From Pusillimonas sp. TS35 (GTDB lineage: Bacteria; Pseudomonadota; Gammaproteobacteria; Burkholderiales; Burkholderiaceae_B): a stretch of 64,000 bases of DNA. Below the pieces are notes generated by a model. That model was given only the letters and a program-made list of their open reading frames with translations, was not told where the DNA came from and searched no databases. Both the position numbers and the translations under genes were made by a program. Of this stretch, positions 54,162-63,053 are shown one piece after another (the stretch's first letter is position 1; every line of letters starts with the position of its first letter). The stretch spans positions 124,001-188,000 of the forward strand of contig NZ_WWER01000004.1 of the NCBI RefSeq assembly GCF_009857885.1. The letters are read 5' to 3'.

Positions 54162-55157
54162 ATGCACACGGTATTTCGCTATGCAGCCACAGCTGCGATC
54201 CTGGCCGCCGCCACCGGCGTGGCGTCGGCCGAAACCACATTGCGGGCATCGCACCAGTTTCCCGGCGGGCAGGGTGATCCTCGCGACGAGATGGTGCAGA
54301 TCATCGCCCGTGAGGTGGGCAATGCCAACGTGGGGCTGAAGATACAGGTATTCCCTTCTTCATCGCTCTACAAGGCCACCGAGCAGTGGGGCGCGCTCAC
54401 GCGAGGCCAGCTCGATATGTCGTCCTTCCCGCTTGACTATGCCTCGGGGCGCGTACCACAGTTCTCAGCCACACTCATGCCAGGCCTGGTGCGCAACTAC
54501 GACCACGCGCAGCGGCTGAACAAGTCGGATTTCATGAAGGAAATCAAAGATATCCTCGAAGAGAAAGGCGCGGTGGTGATTGCGGATGCCTGGCTGGCGG
54601 GTGGTTTTGCCTCCAAGAAAACGTGTATCACCAGTCCCGATACCATCAAGGGGCAGGTGGTGCGCGCGGCCGGCCCTGCATTTGAGCAGATGCTGGCCGC
54701 CGCCGGCGCCAGCATCTCATCCATGCCCTCCTCGGAAATCTACACCGCCATGCAGACCGGCGTGCTGGATGCCACCAATACTTCCAACGACAGTTTTGTG
54801 TCGTACCGCATCTACGAGCAAGTGAAGTGCTTGACCGCGCCCGGCGAGAACGCGCTGTGGTTCATGTACGAACCGGTCATCATGTCCAAGAAAGTGTTCG
54901 ACAAGCTTACCCCGCAGCAGCGCGATGTCATCCTGGCGGCCGGCAAGAAAGCCGAGACCTACTTTGTCGGCGAGTCCCGCAAGGGCGAGCAGAAGATGGT
55001 CGACACCTTCAAAAAGGCGGGCGTGGAGGTGGTGACAATGTCGCCGCAAGACTATGACGCGTGGATGAAGATCGCCAAGGAGTCTTCCTACAAAAATTTC
55101 GCAGAGAAAGTGAAGGGCGGCAAGGAGTTGCTGGACAAGGCGCTGGCCGTGAAGTGA
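54162..55157 (+). CDS. TRAP transporter substrate-binding protein (DctP family), malonate candidate
   Basis: A 331-residue periplasmic protein with a Sec signal peptide (residues 1-22). The family motif VVRAAGPAFEQMLAAAGASI and the following SEIYTAMQTGVLDATNTSND are present. GAGGAGA precedes the ATG. It is in the mat operon and likely binds malonate, in line with the MatPQM TRAP system of Sinorhizobium; classical MatC of Rhizobium is absent. Confidence 0.88.
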   Translation: MHTVFRYAATAAILAAATGVASAETTLRASHQFPGGQGDPRDEMVQIIAREVGNANVGLKIQVFPSSSLYKATEQWGALTRGQLDMSSFPLDYASGRVPQFSATLMPGLVRNYDHAQRLNKSDFMKEIKDILEEKGAVVIADAWLAGGFASKKTCITSPDTIKGQVVRAAGPAFEQMLAAAGASISSMPSSEIYTAMQTGVLDATNTSNDSFVSYRIYEQVKCLTAPGENALWFMYEPVIMSKKVFDKLTPQQRDVILAAGKKAETYFVGESRKGEQKMVDTFKKAGVEVVTMSPQDYDAWMKIAKESSYKNFAEKVKGGKELLDKALAVK

Positions 55158-55375
55158 GCCGCATCGGCGGCCGCTGAGCGCCTCCAGCAGCAACGGTAGT
55201 CAAAGCAGCCAAGCAGCCAAAGTGGCCACGGCGCCTACGGCGGCAACGGGGCAGCATCGGCCGCTGGCAGATGCTGGGGGCTGGGCGGCCGCGCGGTGCG
55301 GTCTGGTTGGGGCCACCAGCGCAGCCGCCTGCGGACGTCGCCTTTCGTTTCTTGAACAGTGGAAGAACCCTCTCT

Positions 55376-55864
55376 ATGTCTCAGACCTTTATCGCGGTCA
55401 TCGAGCGTATCTCCCGCCTGTGCGGTGTTTTGTCGGCCCTGCTGCTGACCTTCGCCATGCTGGTGGTTTGCGAGATGATCGTCATCCGTTATTTCCTTCG
55501 CGCGGCGACTGTGTGGCAGACCGAAGCCGTCGTCTTCAGCGCGACTGCGGCAATTTTCCTTGGCGCGCCGTATGTGCTGCTTACCCGCGGCCACGTTGGC
55601 GTCGACGTCATCCAATTGTTGGTCAAGCCACCCGTGCGCCGTCGTATGGAGCAGGGCGGCGCACTGTGCGGGCTGGTGTTCTGCCTTGTCATGGCAGCCG
55701 CCACCGGCCTGCATCTATACGAGGCTGTAGAAGGCGGATGGACTACCCCCAGCGTCGCGGCCGTGCCGCTGTGGATGCCGCTGGCGCCTATGTTTGCGGG
55801 CTTTATGCTGCTGTGCCTGCAGTACATCGCTGAACTCATCAAGCTGGCCGGAGATCAAGCATGA
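55376..55864 (+). CDS. TRAP transporter small permease (DctQ family)
   Basis: A 162-residue membrane protein with four helices (LCGVLSALLLTFAMLVVCEM; VVFSATAAIFLGAPYVLL; two more). It starts 218 bases after the binding-protein stop, a larger gap than usual inside such an operon; the gap has no recognisable gene. Its stop overlaps the next start by four bases. Confidence 0.85.
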   Translation: MSQTFIAVIERISRLCGVLSALLLTFAMLVVCEMIVIRYFLRAATVWQTEAVVFSATAAIFLGAPYVLLTRGHVGVDVIQLLVKPPVRRRMEQGGALCGLVFCLVMAAATGLHLYEAVEGGWTTPSVAAVPLWMPLAPMFAGFMLLCLQYIAELIKLAGDQA

Positions 55865-57177
55865 CGCCTACCCTCGCTGGAATTCTGCTCGTTGCCTTTC
55901 TATGCGTGCTGCTATGCTCGGGCATGCCCATCGCCTTCGCGCTCGGGCTGGCGGCCATCGCCGGCTTGTTCTTCGACATGGGGCCGGATGTCATCTATGT
56001 CATTACTGAAACCATGTTTGCAGGCATTGCCAACCTGGCTTACGTGGCGATACCGATGTTCGTATTGATGGGGGCCATTGTTGCAGGCACCCCTGCGGGA
56101 GGCGACCTTTACAAGGCGCTGGACCGCTGGCTCTACAAAGTGCCCGGCGGACTGGTGCTCTCCAATATCGGTGCCTGCGCGATCTTTTCAGGCATGACGG
56201 GGTCAAGCCCCGCCACCTGTGCCGCGATTGGAAAAATGGGCATTCCTGAAATGCGAAAACGCGGTTATCCCAATTCCGTTGCCACGGGTTCCATCGCCGC
56301 AGGCGGCACACTTGGCATATTGATCCCGCCTTCCGTCACCATGATTGTCTATGGCATTGCCACCCAGACATCGATCGGCAGGCTGTTTTTGGCGGGCGTG
56401 ATGCCGGGCCTGCTGCTTACCGCGATGTTCATGGCCTGGGCCTTGATCGACGCGCGCAACAAGGGCTTTCATTTCCGACTGGAGAATGTGCGGTATTCGC
56501 TGCGTGAGCGCCTGGAAACCGTGCCGCGCGTATTGCCCATATTGGTCATCATCGCTGGCATGATGTTCGTGCTGTATGGCGGCGTGGCAACGCCCTCCGA
56601 AGCCGCCGGGGCGGGCGCCATGCTGACGCTGGTGGTTGTGGTGGTGACCTACCGGCTGTTCCGCATGCGCGATTTCACGGGGATTTTCGGTTCAGCGATG
56701 CGCGAAAGCGTCATGATCATGATGATCATGGCGTCGGCCGAGCTGTTCGCATTTGCCCTGTCCTCGCTGTACATCACGCAATCGCTGGCAGCCACGATCG
56801 CAGCGCTGGAAATCAATCGCTGGGCGCTGATGGCGATCATCAACGTGTTCCTGCTTGTATCGGGCATGTTTCTGCCGCCAGTTGCCATTATCGTGATGTC
56901 GGCGCCGCTGCTGTTTCCCATCATCACTCAGGCGGGCTTCGATCCTTATTGGTTTGCGGTGGTGTTGACCATCAATATGGAAATTGGCCTGATTTCGCCG
57001 CCTGTGGGGTTGAACCTGTTTGTACTCAACGCAATTGCGCCCGACGTGCCCACCCGCGACATTCTCTGGGGTGCGCTGCCTTACGTGCTGGTGATGATGC
57101 TGGCTATCGTCATTCTGTGCATCTTTCCGGGCATCGTAACGTGGTTGCCCGATACCCTGATGGGGCCAGCGTTGTAG
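55861..57177 (+). CDS. TRAP transporter large permease (DctM family)
   Basis: A 438-residue protein with about twelve membrane helices. IFSGMTGSSPATCAAIGKMG, GSIAAGGTLGILIPPSVTMI and LISPPVGLNLFVLNAI are family features. It overlaps the small permease (ATGA) and is the last gene of the mat operon. It should import malonate with Na+. Confidence 0.9.
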   Translation: MTPTLAGILLVAFLCVLLCSGMPIAFALGLAAIAGLFFDMGPDVIYVITETMFAGIANLAYVAIPMFVLMGAIVAGTPAGGDLYKALDRWLYKVPGGLVLSNIGACAIFSGMTGSSPATCAAIGKMGIPEMRKRGYPNSVATGSIAAGGTLGILIPPSVTMIVYGIATQTSIGRLFLAGVMPGLLLTAMFMAWALIDARNKGFHFRLENVRYSLRERLETVPRVLPILVIIAGMMFVLYGGVATPSEAAGAGAMLTLVVVVVTYRLFRMRDFTGIFGSAMRESVMIMMIMASAELFAFALSSLYITQSLAATIAALEINRWALMAIINVFLLVSGMFLPPVAIIVMSAPLLFPIITQAGFDPYWFAVVLTINMEIGLISPPVGLNLFVLNAIAPDVPTRDILWGALPYVLVMMLAIVILCIFPGIVTWLPDTLMGPAL

Positions 57178-57360
57178 GCTGCGGGCCTGGGCGCGGCGAC
57201 CGTGTGCAGGCGGGCTGGCGCTCCCATGCATGCTGCATGACGCGTGTCGGCCTGCTTTCGGTACCAGGCCTCATTCGTGCTTCCATGCGCGCGACGGTGA
57301 AGTACCGCCTCTCGCGCCGTGGAAACTGACGCAGCCGCGCGTGCCGTGCCGCCTTCCGCG

Positions 57361-57386
57361 AAGGCTCAGAGAGAAGGCTCAGAGAT
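57361..57386. repeat. 13-bp tandem duplication across the cardiolipin synthase stop codon
   Basis: AAGGCTCAGAGAG (57361-57373) is followed by AAGGCTCAGAGAT (57374-57386), 12 of 13 bases identical. On the minus strand the second unit contains the stop codon of the cardiolipin synthase gene. Confidence 0.7.
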
Positions 57387-58845
57387 ATGGGCTGGCCAGC
57401 CAGATGATGCGGTTGCGCAACTGCTTGCGAAAAGGGATCTGCGCCAGCGATGGCAGCGTTACCTCGTCGGCGTGCGCAATCTCTTGATCGATGATGTGTT
57501 CGATGCGCGCAGCCATCTCGCGGCTGTAGATTTCCATGTCGAGTTCAAAGTTGAGCCGCAGGCTGCGCGGATCCAGATTTGACGACCCGACATACGACCA
57601 GGCGCCGTCGATGGTGATCAGCTTCGAGTGATCGAAATTACCCCGGGCGCGCCACACCCGCGCGCCGCTGCGTATCACCTGGTCGAGCTGCGCCGTCATT
57701 GCATAATTGACCAGGCGCAGGTTATTGCGGCCCGGAATCACAATATCCACGGTAATGCCGCGCCGGGCTGCGGTATTGATCGCGCCCAGCAGCACCTGGT
57801 CGGGCAGAAAGTAGGGCGACTGGATGCGGATATGGTGTTGCGCGGCCGAGAACGCGGCCAACAGCATATTGTGCGTGCGGACAATGTAGCGGTCGGGCCC
57901 AGAGCGGATGCAGCGCGCCGCCATCATCTGGCCGTTTGTCGGCCAAACACTGCACGACCACAGCTCAAGCGGGAGCTCTTCCCGGGTCGTGAATGCCCAG
58001 TCGTGCGCAAACACTGACATCAGCTGCAGCACAACCGGCCCCTCGATGCGAAAGTGCGTATCCATGCACACCTCTGCGCCCGCCGCTTCGGTGGCGAATT
58101 CATTGCGGATATTCATGCCGCCAGTAAACGCGGTACAACCGTCGATCACCAGAATTTTTCGGTGGCTGCGCAAATTGGCGTAGGGCATGCGCATGCCCCA
58201 GGGGTTGGTCATGAACAGCGCGCAGGGCACGTCCATGCGGCGCAGCAGGCGGATGATGGGCGGGCGCGAATAACGCGACCCCACTGCATCGATCAGTACC
58301 CGCACTTTGACGCCGCGTGCATGGGCGCGCGCCAGCGCCTCAGCAATCTTGCGGCCCTCGGTGTCGTTATCGAATATATATGTCTGCAGAGCAATGGATC
58401 GCTGTGCTGCATCGATGGCCGCGGTCATGGCCGGATACGTCTCATCGCCGCCGCGCAGCAGTGTGATCTGATTACCGGCACGCAAGGGAAATTGGCTGAT
58501 GCGGTCGCCCGCCACCCGCAGCGATTCGAGTTGCGGCGCATCCAGCTCGTCGGTTCGCGCAATGGGCAGTACAGGGTTGCTGGCCCAATCCTTCAGATAG
58601 CGATTTTGCTGGTCAGAGATATGCTCCTGGCGCACCCGATTGATGCCTGCAATCAGATAAAGCAAGGGCCCCAGCAGGGGCGACATAATGATGACCCCCA
58701 CCCAGGCGATCGCTGCCCGCACATCGTTCTTGGTCATTGCAGCGTGCACCGCCGCCGTGCCGCCCACCACAAGGCTCAGCAGGAACACGGCATGAGGCCA
58801 GTACTCATTGAACAGGTATTGGAGCGTAACCCAGCTGATGACCAT
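57379..58845 (-). CDS. cls: Cardiolipin synthase (phospholipase D family)
   Basis: A 488-residue membrane enzyme that condenses phosphatidylglycerol to cardiolipin. Two N-terminal helices (YWPHAVFLLSLVVGGTAAVH; AAIAWVGVIIMSPLLGPLLY) anchor it. Two HKD motifs form the active site: HRKILVIDGCTAFTGGMN (about residues 225-242) and HSKLITIDGAWSYVGSSNLD (about residues 410-430). The overall length matches ClsA-type enzymes. It is monocistronic and followed by a tandem repeat at its stop codon. Confidence 0.92.
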   Translation of the reverse strand: MVISWVTLQYLFNEYWPHAVFLLSLVVGGTAAVHAAMTKNDVRAAIAWVGVIIMSPLLGPLLYLIAGINRVRQEHISDQQNRYLKDWASNPVLPIARTDELDAPQLESLRVAGDRISQFPLRAGNQITLLRGGDETYPAMTAAIDAAQRSIALQTYIFDNDTEGRKIAEALARAHARGVKVRVLIDAVGSRYSRPPIIRLLRRMDVPCALFMTNPWGMRMPYANLRSHRKILVIDGCTAFTGGMNIRNEFATEAAGAEVCMDTHFRIEGPVVLQLMSVFAHDWAFTTREELPLELWSCSVWPTNGQMMAARCIRSGPDRYIVRTHNMLLAAFSAAQHHIRIQSPYFLPDQVLLGAINTAARRGITVDIVIPGRNNLRLVNYAMTAQLDQVIRSGARVWRARGNFDHSKLITIDGAWSYVGSSNLDPRSLRLNFELDMEIYSREMAARIEHIIDQEIAHADEVTLPSLAQIPFRKQLRNRIIWLASPYL

Positions 58846-59233
58846 GGCAGTGGAAGAGGGCGTGCGGGCGGCAGCGGCCGTGCCGCCGCCACGCGGGATT
58901 AGGAGTCAACGCTGAGTATATCGGGTATCCCGCGCTTGAGTGGTTGGAACGTCTGGCAGCAGCCCGAAAGCACGCCCGGGATCACTGCGCATGGGCGCGC
59001 ACGTGCATCGGCATGCAATAGCGGATTGGGCCTGAAATCTGCCTTAATTCAACGGCTTGAAACAGCGCAAGCATGCTACAAGCTATAACGATCACCGGTG
59101 CCGCACTGGCCCTCGTGCAAATCATACAAGTGGATATCGCGCTGGATATGATTCTGGGTGGTGTCGAGGCTGACGGGGCCGGGCACTGAATGTTGCCATT
59201 CATGTAACAAAAATAACTTAAAAGATACTTTGT
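58846..59233. other. 388-base intergenic region, no gene seen
   Basis: The region lies between the divergent cardiolipin synthase and zinc-ribbon protein genes. It probably holds both promoters. The short open frames in it have no family features and no ribosome-binding sites. Confidence 0.5.
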
Positions 59234-59644
59234 ATGGACGGAGCACAAACGAATTTAGAGAAGAGCTGCCCGTACTGTCGGGAAACGATTGATGCGGACG
59301 CCATGCGGTGCCGTTTCTGTTTCTCGAGCCTGGACGACGACGTGTCGGACGGATTGGCCGCGTCGGGCAATGCCAACGTCAAGGCGAGGTCTTTGTCCGC
59401 GCTCTTGAAAATCTCGATCGCGCTTGTTGGCTTAGCCGCGTTTTTGGCCTGGCGCTTCGGCCTGCTCAATGAATCCAGCAGCAATGAAATGGCGCAACAC
59501 CGCGCGGCGATCGAAGTATGCTGGAAGGACTTTAACCTCAGGTCTGCTGCAGTGAGCGAGAACGCACCCAACGCCGCTGCGTGCAATGAGATGGAAATGC
59601 GCTTTAAGGCCAAATGGGGCAGGGAGGCGTATAGCGCCAGGTGA
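59234..59644 (+). CDS. Zinc-ribbon single-pass membrane protein, function unknown
   Basis: A 136-residue protein I do not recognise by name. Residues 12-30 hold two CxxC pairs (SCPYCRETIDADAMRCRFC), a double-zinc-ribbon-like knuckle. Residues 53-77 are a hydrophobic helix (LSALLKISIALVGLAAFLAW). The remaining 60 residues face the other side of the membrane and have two Cys. The gene stands alone and ends before a strong terminator. It may anchor a protein or sense redox or metal, but nothing in the sequence proves it. Confidence 0.7.
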   Translation: MDGAQTNLEKSCPYCRETIDADAMRCRFCFSSLDDDVSDGLAASGNANVKARSLSALLKISIALVGLAAFLAWRFGLLNESSSNEMAQHRAAIEVCWKDFNLRSAAVSENAPNAAACNEMEMRFKAKWGREAYSAR

Positions 59645-59695
59645 GTGTGCGTATTTGAGCGCCGCAATACTGTGCCTTTACAGTATTTGAAACAC

Positions 59696-59725
59696 AAAAA
59701 AGCCCGCAATTATGGCGGGCTTTTT
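59696..59725. terminator. Terminator after the zinc-ribbon gene
   Basis: AAAAAGCCCGC and GCGGGCTTTTT with a seven-base loop. T runs on both sides mean it can also serve the leftward tRNA-His transcript. Confidence 0.9.
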
Positions 59726-59800
59726 ACTGGTGTTGTCACCAAGTTGATGACTTTTCACCATTTGCGGATTTCATGAAACTACCGAAACCCGCATGAATTC

Positions 59801-59877
59801 TGGGGTGACCGATGGGGCTCGAACCCACGACAACCGGAATCACAATCCGGGACTCTACCAACTGAGCTACGGTCACC
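59801..59877 (-). tRNA. tRNA-His (anticodon GTG)
   Basis: The minus strand folds as a cloverleaf with acceptor GTGACCG/CGGTCAC, the extra 5' G opposite C73 typical of tRNA-His, anticodon loop TTGTGAT, T-arm GGGTTCGAGCCCC, and an encoded CCA. Confidence 0.97.
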
Positions 59878-60199
59878 ATTGCGGTTTGTAGGTGTGGCCA
59901 ATAAAGCAGGCCGGATGACAGACAAACCGTAAGAGAATCGAGATTCTAGCACGAATTTAGCTGTATGCAAGCCGCGCGATGAGACTGATCGGGCGCGCAT
60001 TGGGTTCGGGTGTGACGCCGTGCAATATTGAGCGGTGGCAGGGTGTGCCGCGGCGATCCGGCTCGTCAGGCATGTCATTTGCTTGCGCAGTCATTGCCCG
60101 ATGCCGCCGTCACATCGGTCGATGTTACGCGAGTGGTGAAGCGGATGCGGGCACCGATATATAACTTATGTGGGATTTCGTTTTCAAGGAGCAGCTACT
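59878..60199. other. 322-base intergenic region holding the tRNA-His promoter
   Basis: Apart from the tRNA-His promoter and the AAGGAG of the next gene (60187-60192), no gene is seen. A 61-codon open frame starting at 59979 has no supporting features. Confidence 0.5.
59943..59970 (-). promoter_or_regulatory. Promoter of tRNA-His
   Basis: On the minus strand TTGCAT (59970-59965) and TAGAAT (59948-59943) are separated by 16 bases, about 65 bases upstream of the tRNA. Confidence 0.6.
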
Positions 60200-60577
60200 G
60201 TGAAGAAAATGCACAAGACGCTTTTGATTGCCGCCCTGATGGCGGTGCCGTTTGCGGCCGCCAACGCGCACGATGATTCGGCTCGGCATCGGGCGTGGAT
60301 CGAGGCGCAGAAAATCGACATTAAGCCCACGCTTACCATTAAAGAAACCACTGTCCCGGCGGATCAGGTTGGCAACAGCACCAGTACGCCCGCCACGGGA
60401 ACGCCCTCGGGCGCGATGCCGTCCTCGAACATGCCCTCGTCCAATATGCCGTCTTCGAACATGCCTTCAGGCCAAATGCCTTCGGGCCAGATGCCTTCGG
60501 GCCAGATGCCTTCAGGCCAGATGCCTTCGGGGGGCGGGTATGGCGGCTCATCATCCAGCCAGCCGGGCATGAAGTAG
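60200..60577 (+). CDS. Small secreted protein with MPSSN/MPSGQ repeats
   Basis: A 125-residue protein. The GTG at 60200 has AAGGAG seven bases upstream; the next ATG (60209) is too far from it. A signal peptide (VKKMHKTLLIAALMAVPFAA, cut after ANA) leads to a short charged region. Then come three MPSSN and four MPSGQ five-residue repeats and a Gly/Ser-rich tail. I do not recognise a family. Repeats of this sort are variable in length and often surface-exposed; the repeat part is flexible. Confidence 0.75.
   Translation: MKKMHKTLLIAALMAVPFAAANAHDDSARHRAWIEAQKIDIKPTLTIKETTVPADQVGNSTSTPATGTPSGAMPSSNMPSSNMPSSNMPSGQMPSGQMPSGQMPSGQMPSGGGYGGSSSSQPGMK
60417..60535 (+). repeat. 15-bp tandem repeats inside the small secreted protein gene
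   Basis: Eight or so in-frame 15-base units starting with ATGCCNTC, first coding MPSSN, then MPSGQ. The later four units are nearly identical to one another, so recent expansion is likely. Confidence 0.85.
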
Positions 60578-60600
60578 CATGCTGCCGCGGTGCAGCCCGC

Positions 60601-61458
60601 TTATAGGGCAGAGGCGTTGAAGGTATCGCACACGTCTGGGTCACCCGACTTGAATCCGCGTGTGAACCACCGCACACGCTGGGCCGAGCTGCCGTGCGTG
60701 AAAGAATCAGGCACAACATAACCCTGGCCCCTCCTTTGCAGACGGTCGTCGCCGATCTGGCTGGCTGCGTTCAGCGCTTCTTTGATGTCGCCTTCTTCGA
60801 GCGTATTGCGTTGGGTGGCGCTATGCCGCCCCCATACACCCGCGAGGCAATCAGCCTGCAGTTCGGTGCGTACCGACATCTGGTTGGCGGTTTCGGGGTT
60901 GCGGAGGCGCGCGAGCTCGACCTGGCTGCTGATGCCGAGTTGATTCTGCACATGGTGCGCGACTTCATGCGCGATCACGTAGGCTTGCGCGAAATCGCCC
61001 GCTGCGCCGAGTTCTTGTTCCATCTGGCTGAAGAAGGAAAGATCGAGGTAAACCTTGCTGTCAGCGGGGCAATAGAATGGCCCCATGGCGGCCTGGCCGG
61101 TGCCGCAGGCGGTGGGCGTGGCACCCGAAAACAGCACGAGCGTCGGTTCGCGATAAGTGCCCCAGCCCTGCTGCTGGAACAGCGCGCCCCAGGTGTCTTC
61201 CGTGTCGGCCAGCACGCGCGACACAAACAGGGTTTGCGGGGTGGGCGCCGGGGTAGAGCCAGGCTGCATGTCGTAGGTGGATTCCTCAGGCGCACCGGCA
61301 TTTTGCAGGACGACACCGGGATCGATGCCGAAGTACATGGCGATCAGCGCCAGCACGATCGTGCCGATGCCGATTTTGCCACCGCGCCCCCCAAGCCGGA
61401 TGCGCTGCCCGCGGCGGTCTTCTATGTTTTCGCTTTGGCGTGAGTTGTCCAGACGCAT
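60601..61458 (-). CDS. Neutral zinc metallopeptidase (YpfJ family)
   Basis: A 285-residue membrane-anchored protein of the putative neutral zinc metallopeptidase family (E. coli YpfJ). A charged N-terminus is followed by one helix (IGIGTIVLALIAMYFGIDPG). The zinc motif is in AYVIAHEVAHHVQNQLG, and CPADSKVYLDLSFFSQMEQE and RTELQADCLAGVWGRHSA are typical. I place the start at ATG 61458; a longer frame to 61554 is not supported. It is convergent with the repeat protein, 23 bases apart. Its substrate is unknown. Confidence 0.87.
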   Translation of the reverse strand: MRLDNSRQSENIEDRRGQRIRLGGRGGKIGIGTIVLALIAMYFGIDPGVVLQNAGAPEESTYDMQPGSTPAPTPQTLFVSRVLADTEDTWGALFQQQGWGTYREPTLVLFSGATPTACGTGQAAMGPFYCPADSKVYLDLSFFSQMEQELGAAGDFAQAYVIAHEVAHHVQNQLGISSQVELARLRNPETANQMSVRTELQADCLAGVWGRHSATQRNTLEEGDIKEALNAASQIGDDRLQRRGQGYVVPDSFTHGSSAQRVRWFTRGFKSGDPDVCDTFNASAL

Positions 61459-61580
61459 GGCGGAGCTTCCCGATAATGGAGCCGCGGCGCGGCTCCGGTA
61501 TACTGGCTGTGGGTTGATTTTATTGCCCGCAGCGACGTTGATCACTACACTCACTCTTCGAGAGTGTTAGGATAAGTTAA

Positions 61581-62207
61581 ATGGCACAATTATTCGTCGT
61601 TCACCCAGAAAATCCACAATCCCGCCTGCTTAAACAGGCTGGCGATCTTCTCGCAAAAGGCGGCCTCGTCGCTGTCCCCACCGATTCCAGTTATGCCGTT
61701 GTCGCCCGGCTTGACGACCCCCAGGCTGCCCAGGCCTTACGGCGGCTGCGGGGGCTTGACGAACGCCACCATCTTACGCTGCTATGCCGCGATCTGGCCG
61801 AGATCAGCCACTTTGCGCGCGTCGACAACAAACAGTACCGCTTTCTTAAAATGGCCACGCCCGGCCCCTGGACGTTCATCCTCGAAGCCACGCGCGAAGT
61901 GCCGCGCCGGGTATCGCATCCATCGCGCAAAACCATCGGCATCCGCGTGCCCGATCATCGGATCACATTGGCGCTTGTCGAGGCAGCCGGCTCTGCACTG
62001 ATGTCCACGACGCTGATTCCAGAGGGCGAAACCGAGCCCCTTAACGACGCCCAGATCATTTTTGACCGCTACGGCAACCAGCTTGCCGCGGTCATCGATG
62101 GCGGCGCCTGCCCGCTGTCCCACACTACTGTGATTGATCTGAGCGGTCCCGCGCCCGAGGTGACACGCCAGGGGCGGGGCGATCCCGCCACCCTGGGGCT
62201 GGCCTGA
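61581..62207 (+). CDS. Sua5/YciO/YrdC-family protein, YciO type
   Basis: A 208-residue protein of the Sua5/YciO/YrdC fold. KGGLVAVPTDSSYAVVARLD, HHLTLLCRDLAEISHFARVD and TPGPWTFILEATREVPRRVS show the YciO subgroup, in which the tRNA-threonylcarbamoyl transfer activity of YrdC/Sua5 is weak or absent in some members. The KTIGIRVPDH and STTLIPEGE segments keep the nucleotide site. Whether it makes threonylcarbamoyl-AMP here is not certain. Confidence 0.85.
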   Translation: MAQLFVVHPENPQSRLLKQAGDLLAKGGLVAVPTDSSYAVVARLDDPQAAQALRRLRGLDERHHLTLLCRDLAEISHFARVDNKQYRFLKMATPGPWTFILEATREVPRRVSHPSRKTIGIRVPDHRITLALVEAAGSALMSTTLIPEGETEPLNDAQIIFDRYGNQLAAVIDGGACPLSHTTVIDLSGPAPEVTRQGRGDPATLGLA

Positions 62208-62288
62208 AAGCCGGGCGAACTTTTTCCTTTTTCTCATGCCATACTCCGGTAGGCCGCCGGCCTGTACGGCGGCACACTCCCGGACTCC

Positions 62289-62939
62289 ATGGATTCCCTG
62301 ATACAGATCATTACGGTTTACGCCTTGCCGGTGCTGTTCGGCATCACCTTGCACGAGGCGGCCCACGGCTACGTCGCGCGCTTGTTCGGCGACCCTACCG
62401 CCTGGCAGATGGGGCGGGTCACGCTCAATCCCATCAAGCACATCGATCCGGTCGGCACCATTATTGTGCCGCTCGTGCTGTTATTCACCACCAAGTTGTT
62501 GGGCGGTGGCGGGCTATTGTTCGGCTGGGCCAAGCCCGTGCCGGTAGACTGGGGCAAGCTGCGCCGCCCCAAGCGCGACATGCTCTGGGTGGCGCTGGCG
62601 GGCCCCGCATCCAACCTCGTCATGGCGGTCGTCTGGGCAATCAGCTTGCGCTTGTTGGCCGAATCAGGCGCCACGCACGACAACTTCTGGGTGCAGATGT
62701 GTATTGCAGGCATACAGGTGAACCTGGTGCTAATGGCTCTGAACCTGTTTCCCCTTCCGCCGCTGGATGGGGGGCGCATCCTGTTCAGCCTGCTGCCGTC
62801 CAAAGCTGCATGGCACTACTCGCGCATCGAGCCCTATGGTTTGCTGATTGTCGTTATCCTGATGTTCACCGGTATTCTGTGGGCGCTGCTCCAGCCGTTT
62901 CTGGCCCTTGGGCAGGCGATCGTCAGCTGGTTTTTGTAG
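62289..62939 (+). CDS. Site-2 protease-type M50 membrane metallopeptidase
   Basis: A 216-residue inner-membrane zinc peptidase with about six helices. The zinc site is in GITLHEAAHGYVARLFGDPT and the second metal ligand in LNLFPLPPLDGGRILF, the two signatures of M50. It lacks PDZ or CBS domains, like the small rhomboid-neighbouring M50 of many proteobacteria. The substrate is not known. In Bordetella relatives it lies just upstream of dapA, as here. Confidence 0.88.
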   Translation: MDSLIQIITVYALPVLFGITLHEAAHGYVARLFGDPTAWQMGRVTLNPIKHIDPVGTIIVPLVLLFTTKLLGGGGLLFGWAKPVPVDWGKLRRPKRDMLWVALAGPASNLVMAVVWAISLRLLAESGATHDNFWVQMCIAGIQVNLVLMALNLFPLPPLDGGRILFSLLPSKAAWHYSRIEPYGLLIVVILMFTGILWALLQPFLALGQAIVSWFL

Positions 62940-63053
62940 ATTTGCGGCGCCAATCCGGTAAACTTGTCGATTTAGGGCTGCGATAGCGTCCCATTCGTTT
63001 TTCGTTACAGGCACATGCCCGCTTTGGCGGGCCCCAAGGAGATACTTCCTATC

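Noticed and set aside
58982-59248. 88-codon minus-strand frame in the cls/zinc-ribbon gap
   Set aside because: Runs into the start of the zinc-ribbon gene and has no family features or ribosome-binding site.
59979-60164. 61-codon frame after tRNA-His
   Set aside because: No ribosome-binding site, no domain, and it overlaps the promoter-bearing region of tRNA-His.
60417-60535. Regular 15-base repeats resembling a CRISPR array
   Set aside because: No spacers, units are contiguous and in frame within a signal-peptide protein, and no cas genes are in the window.
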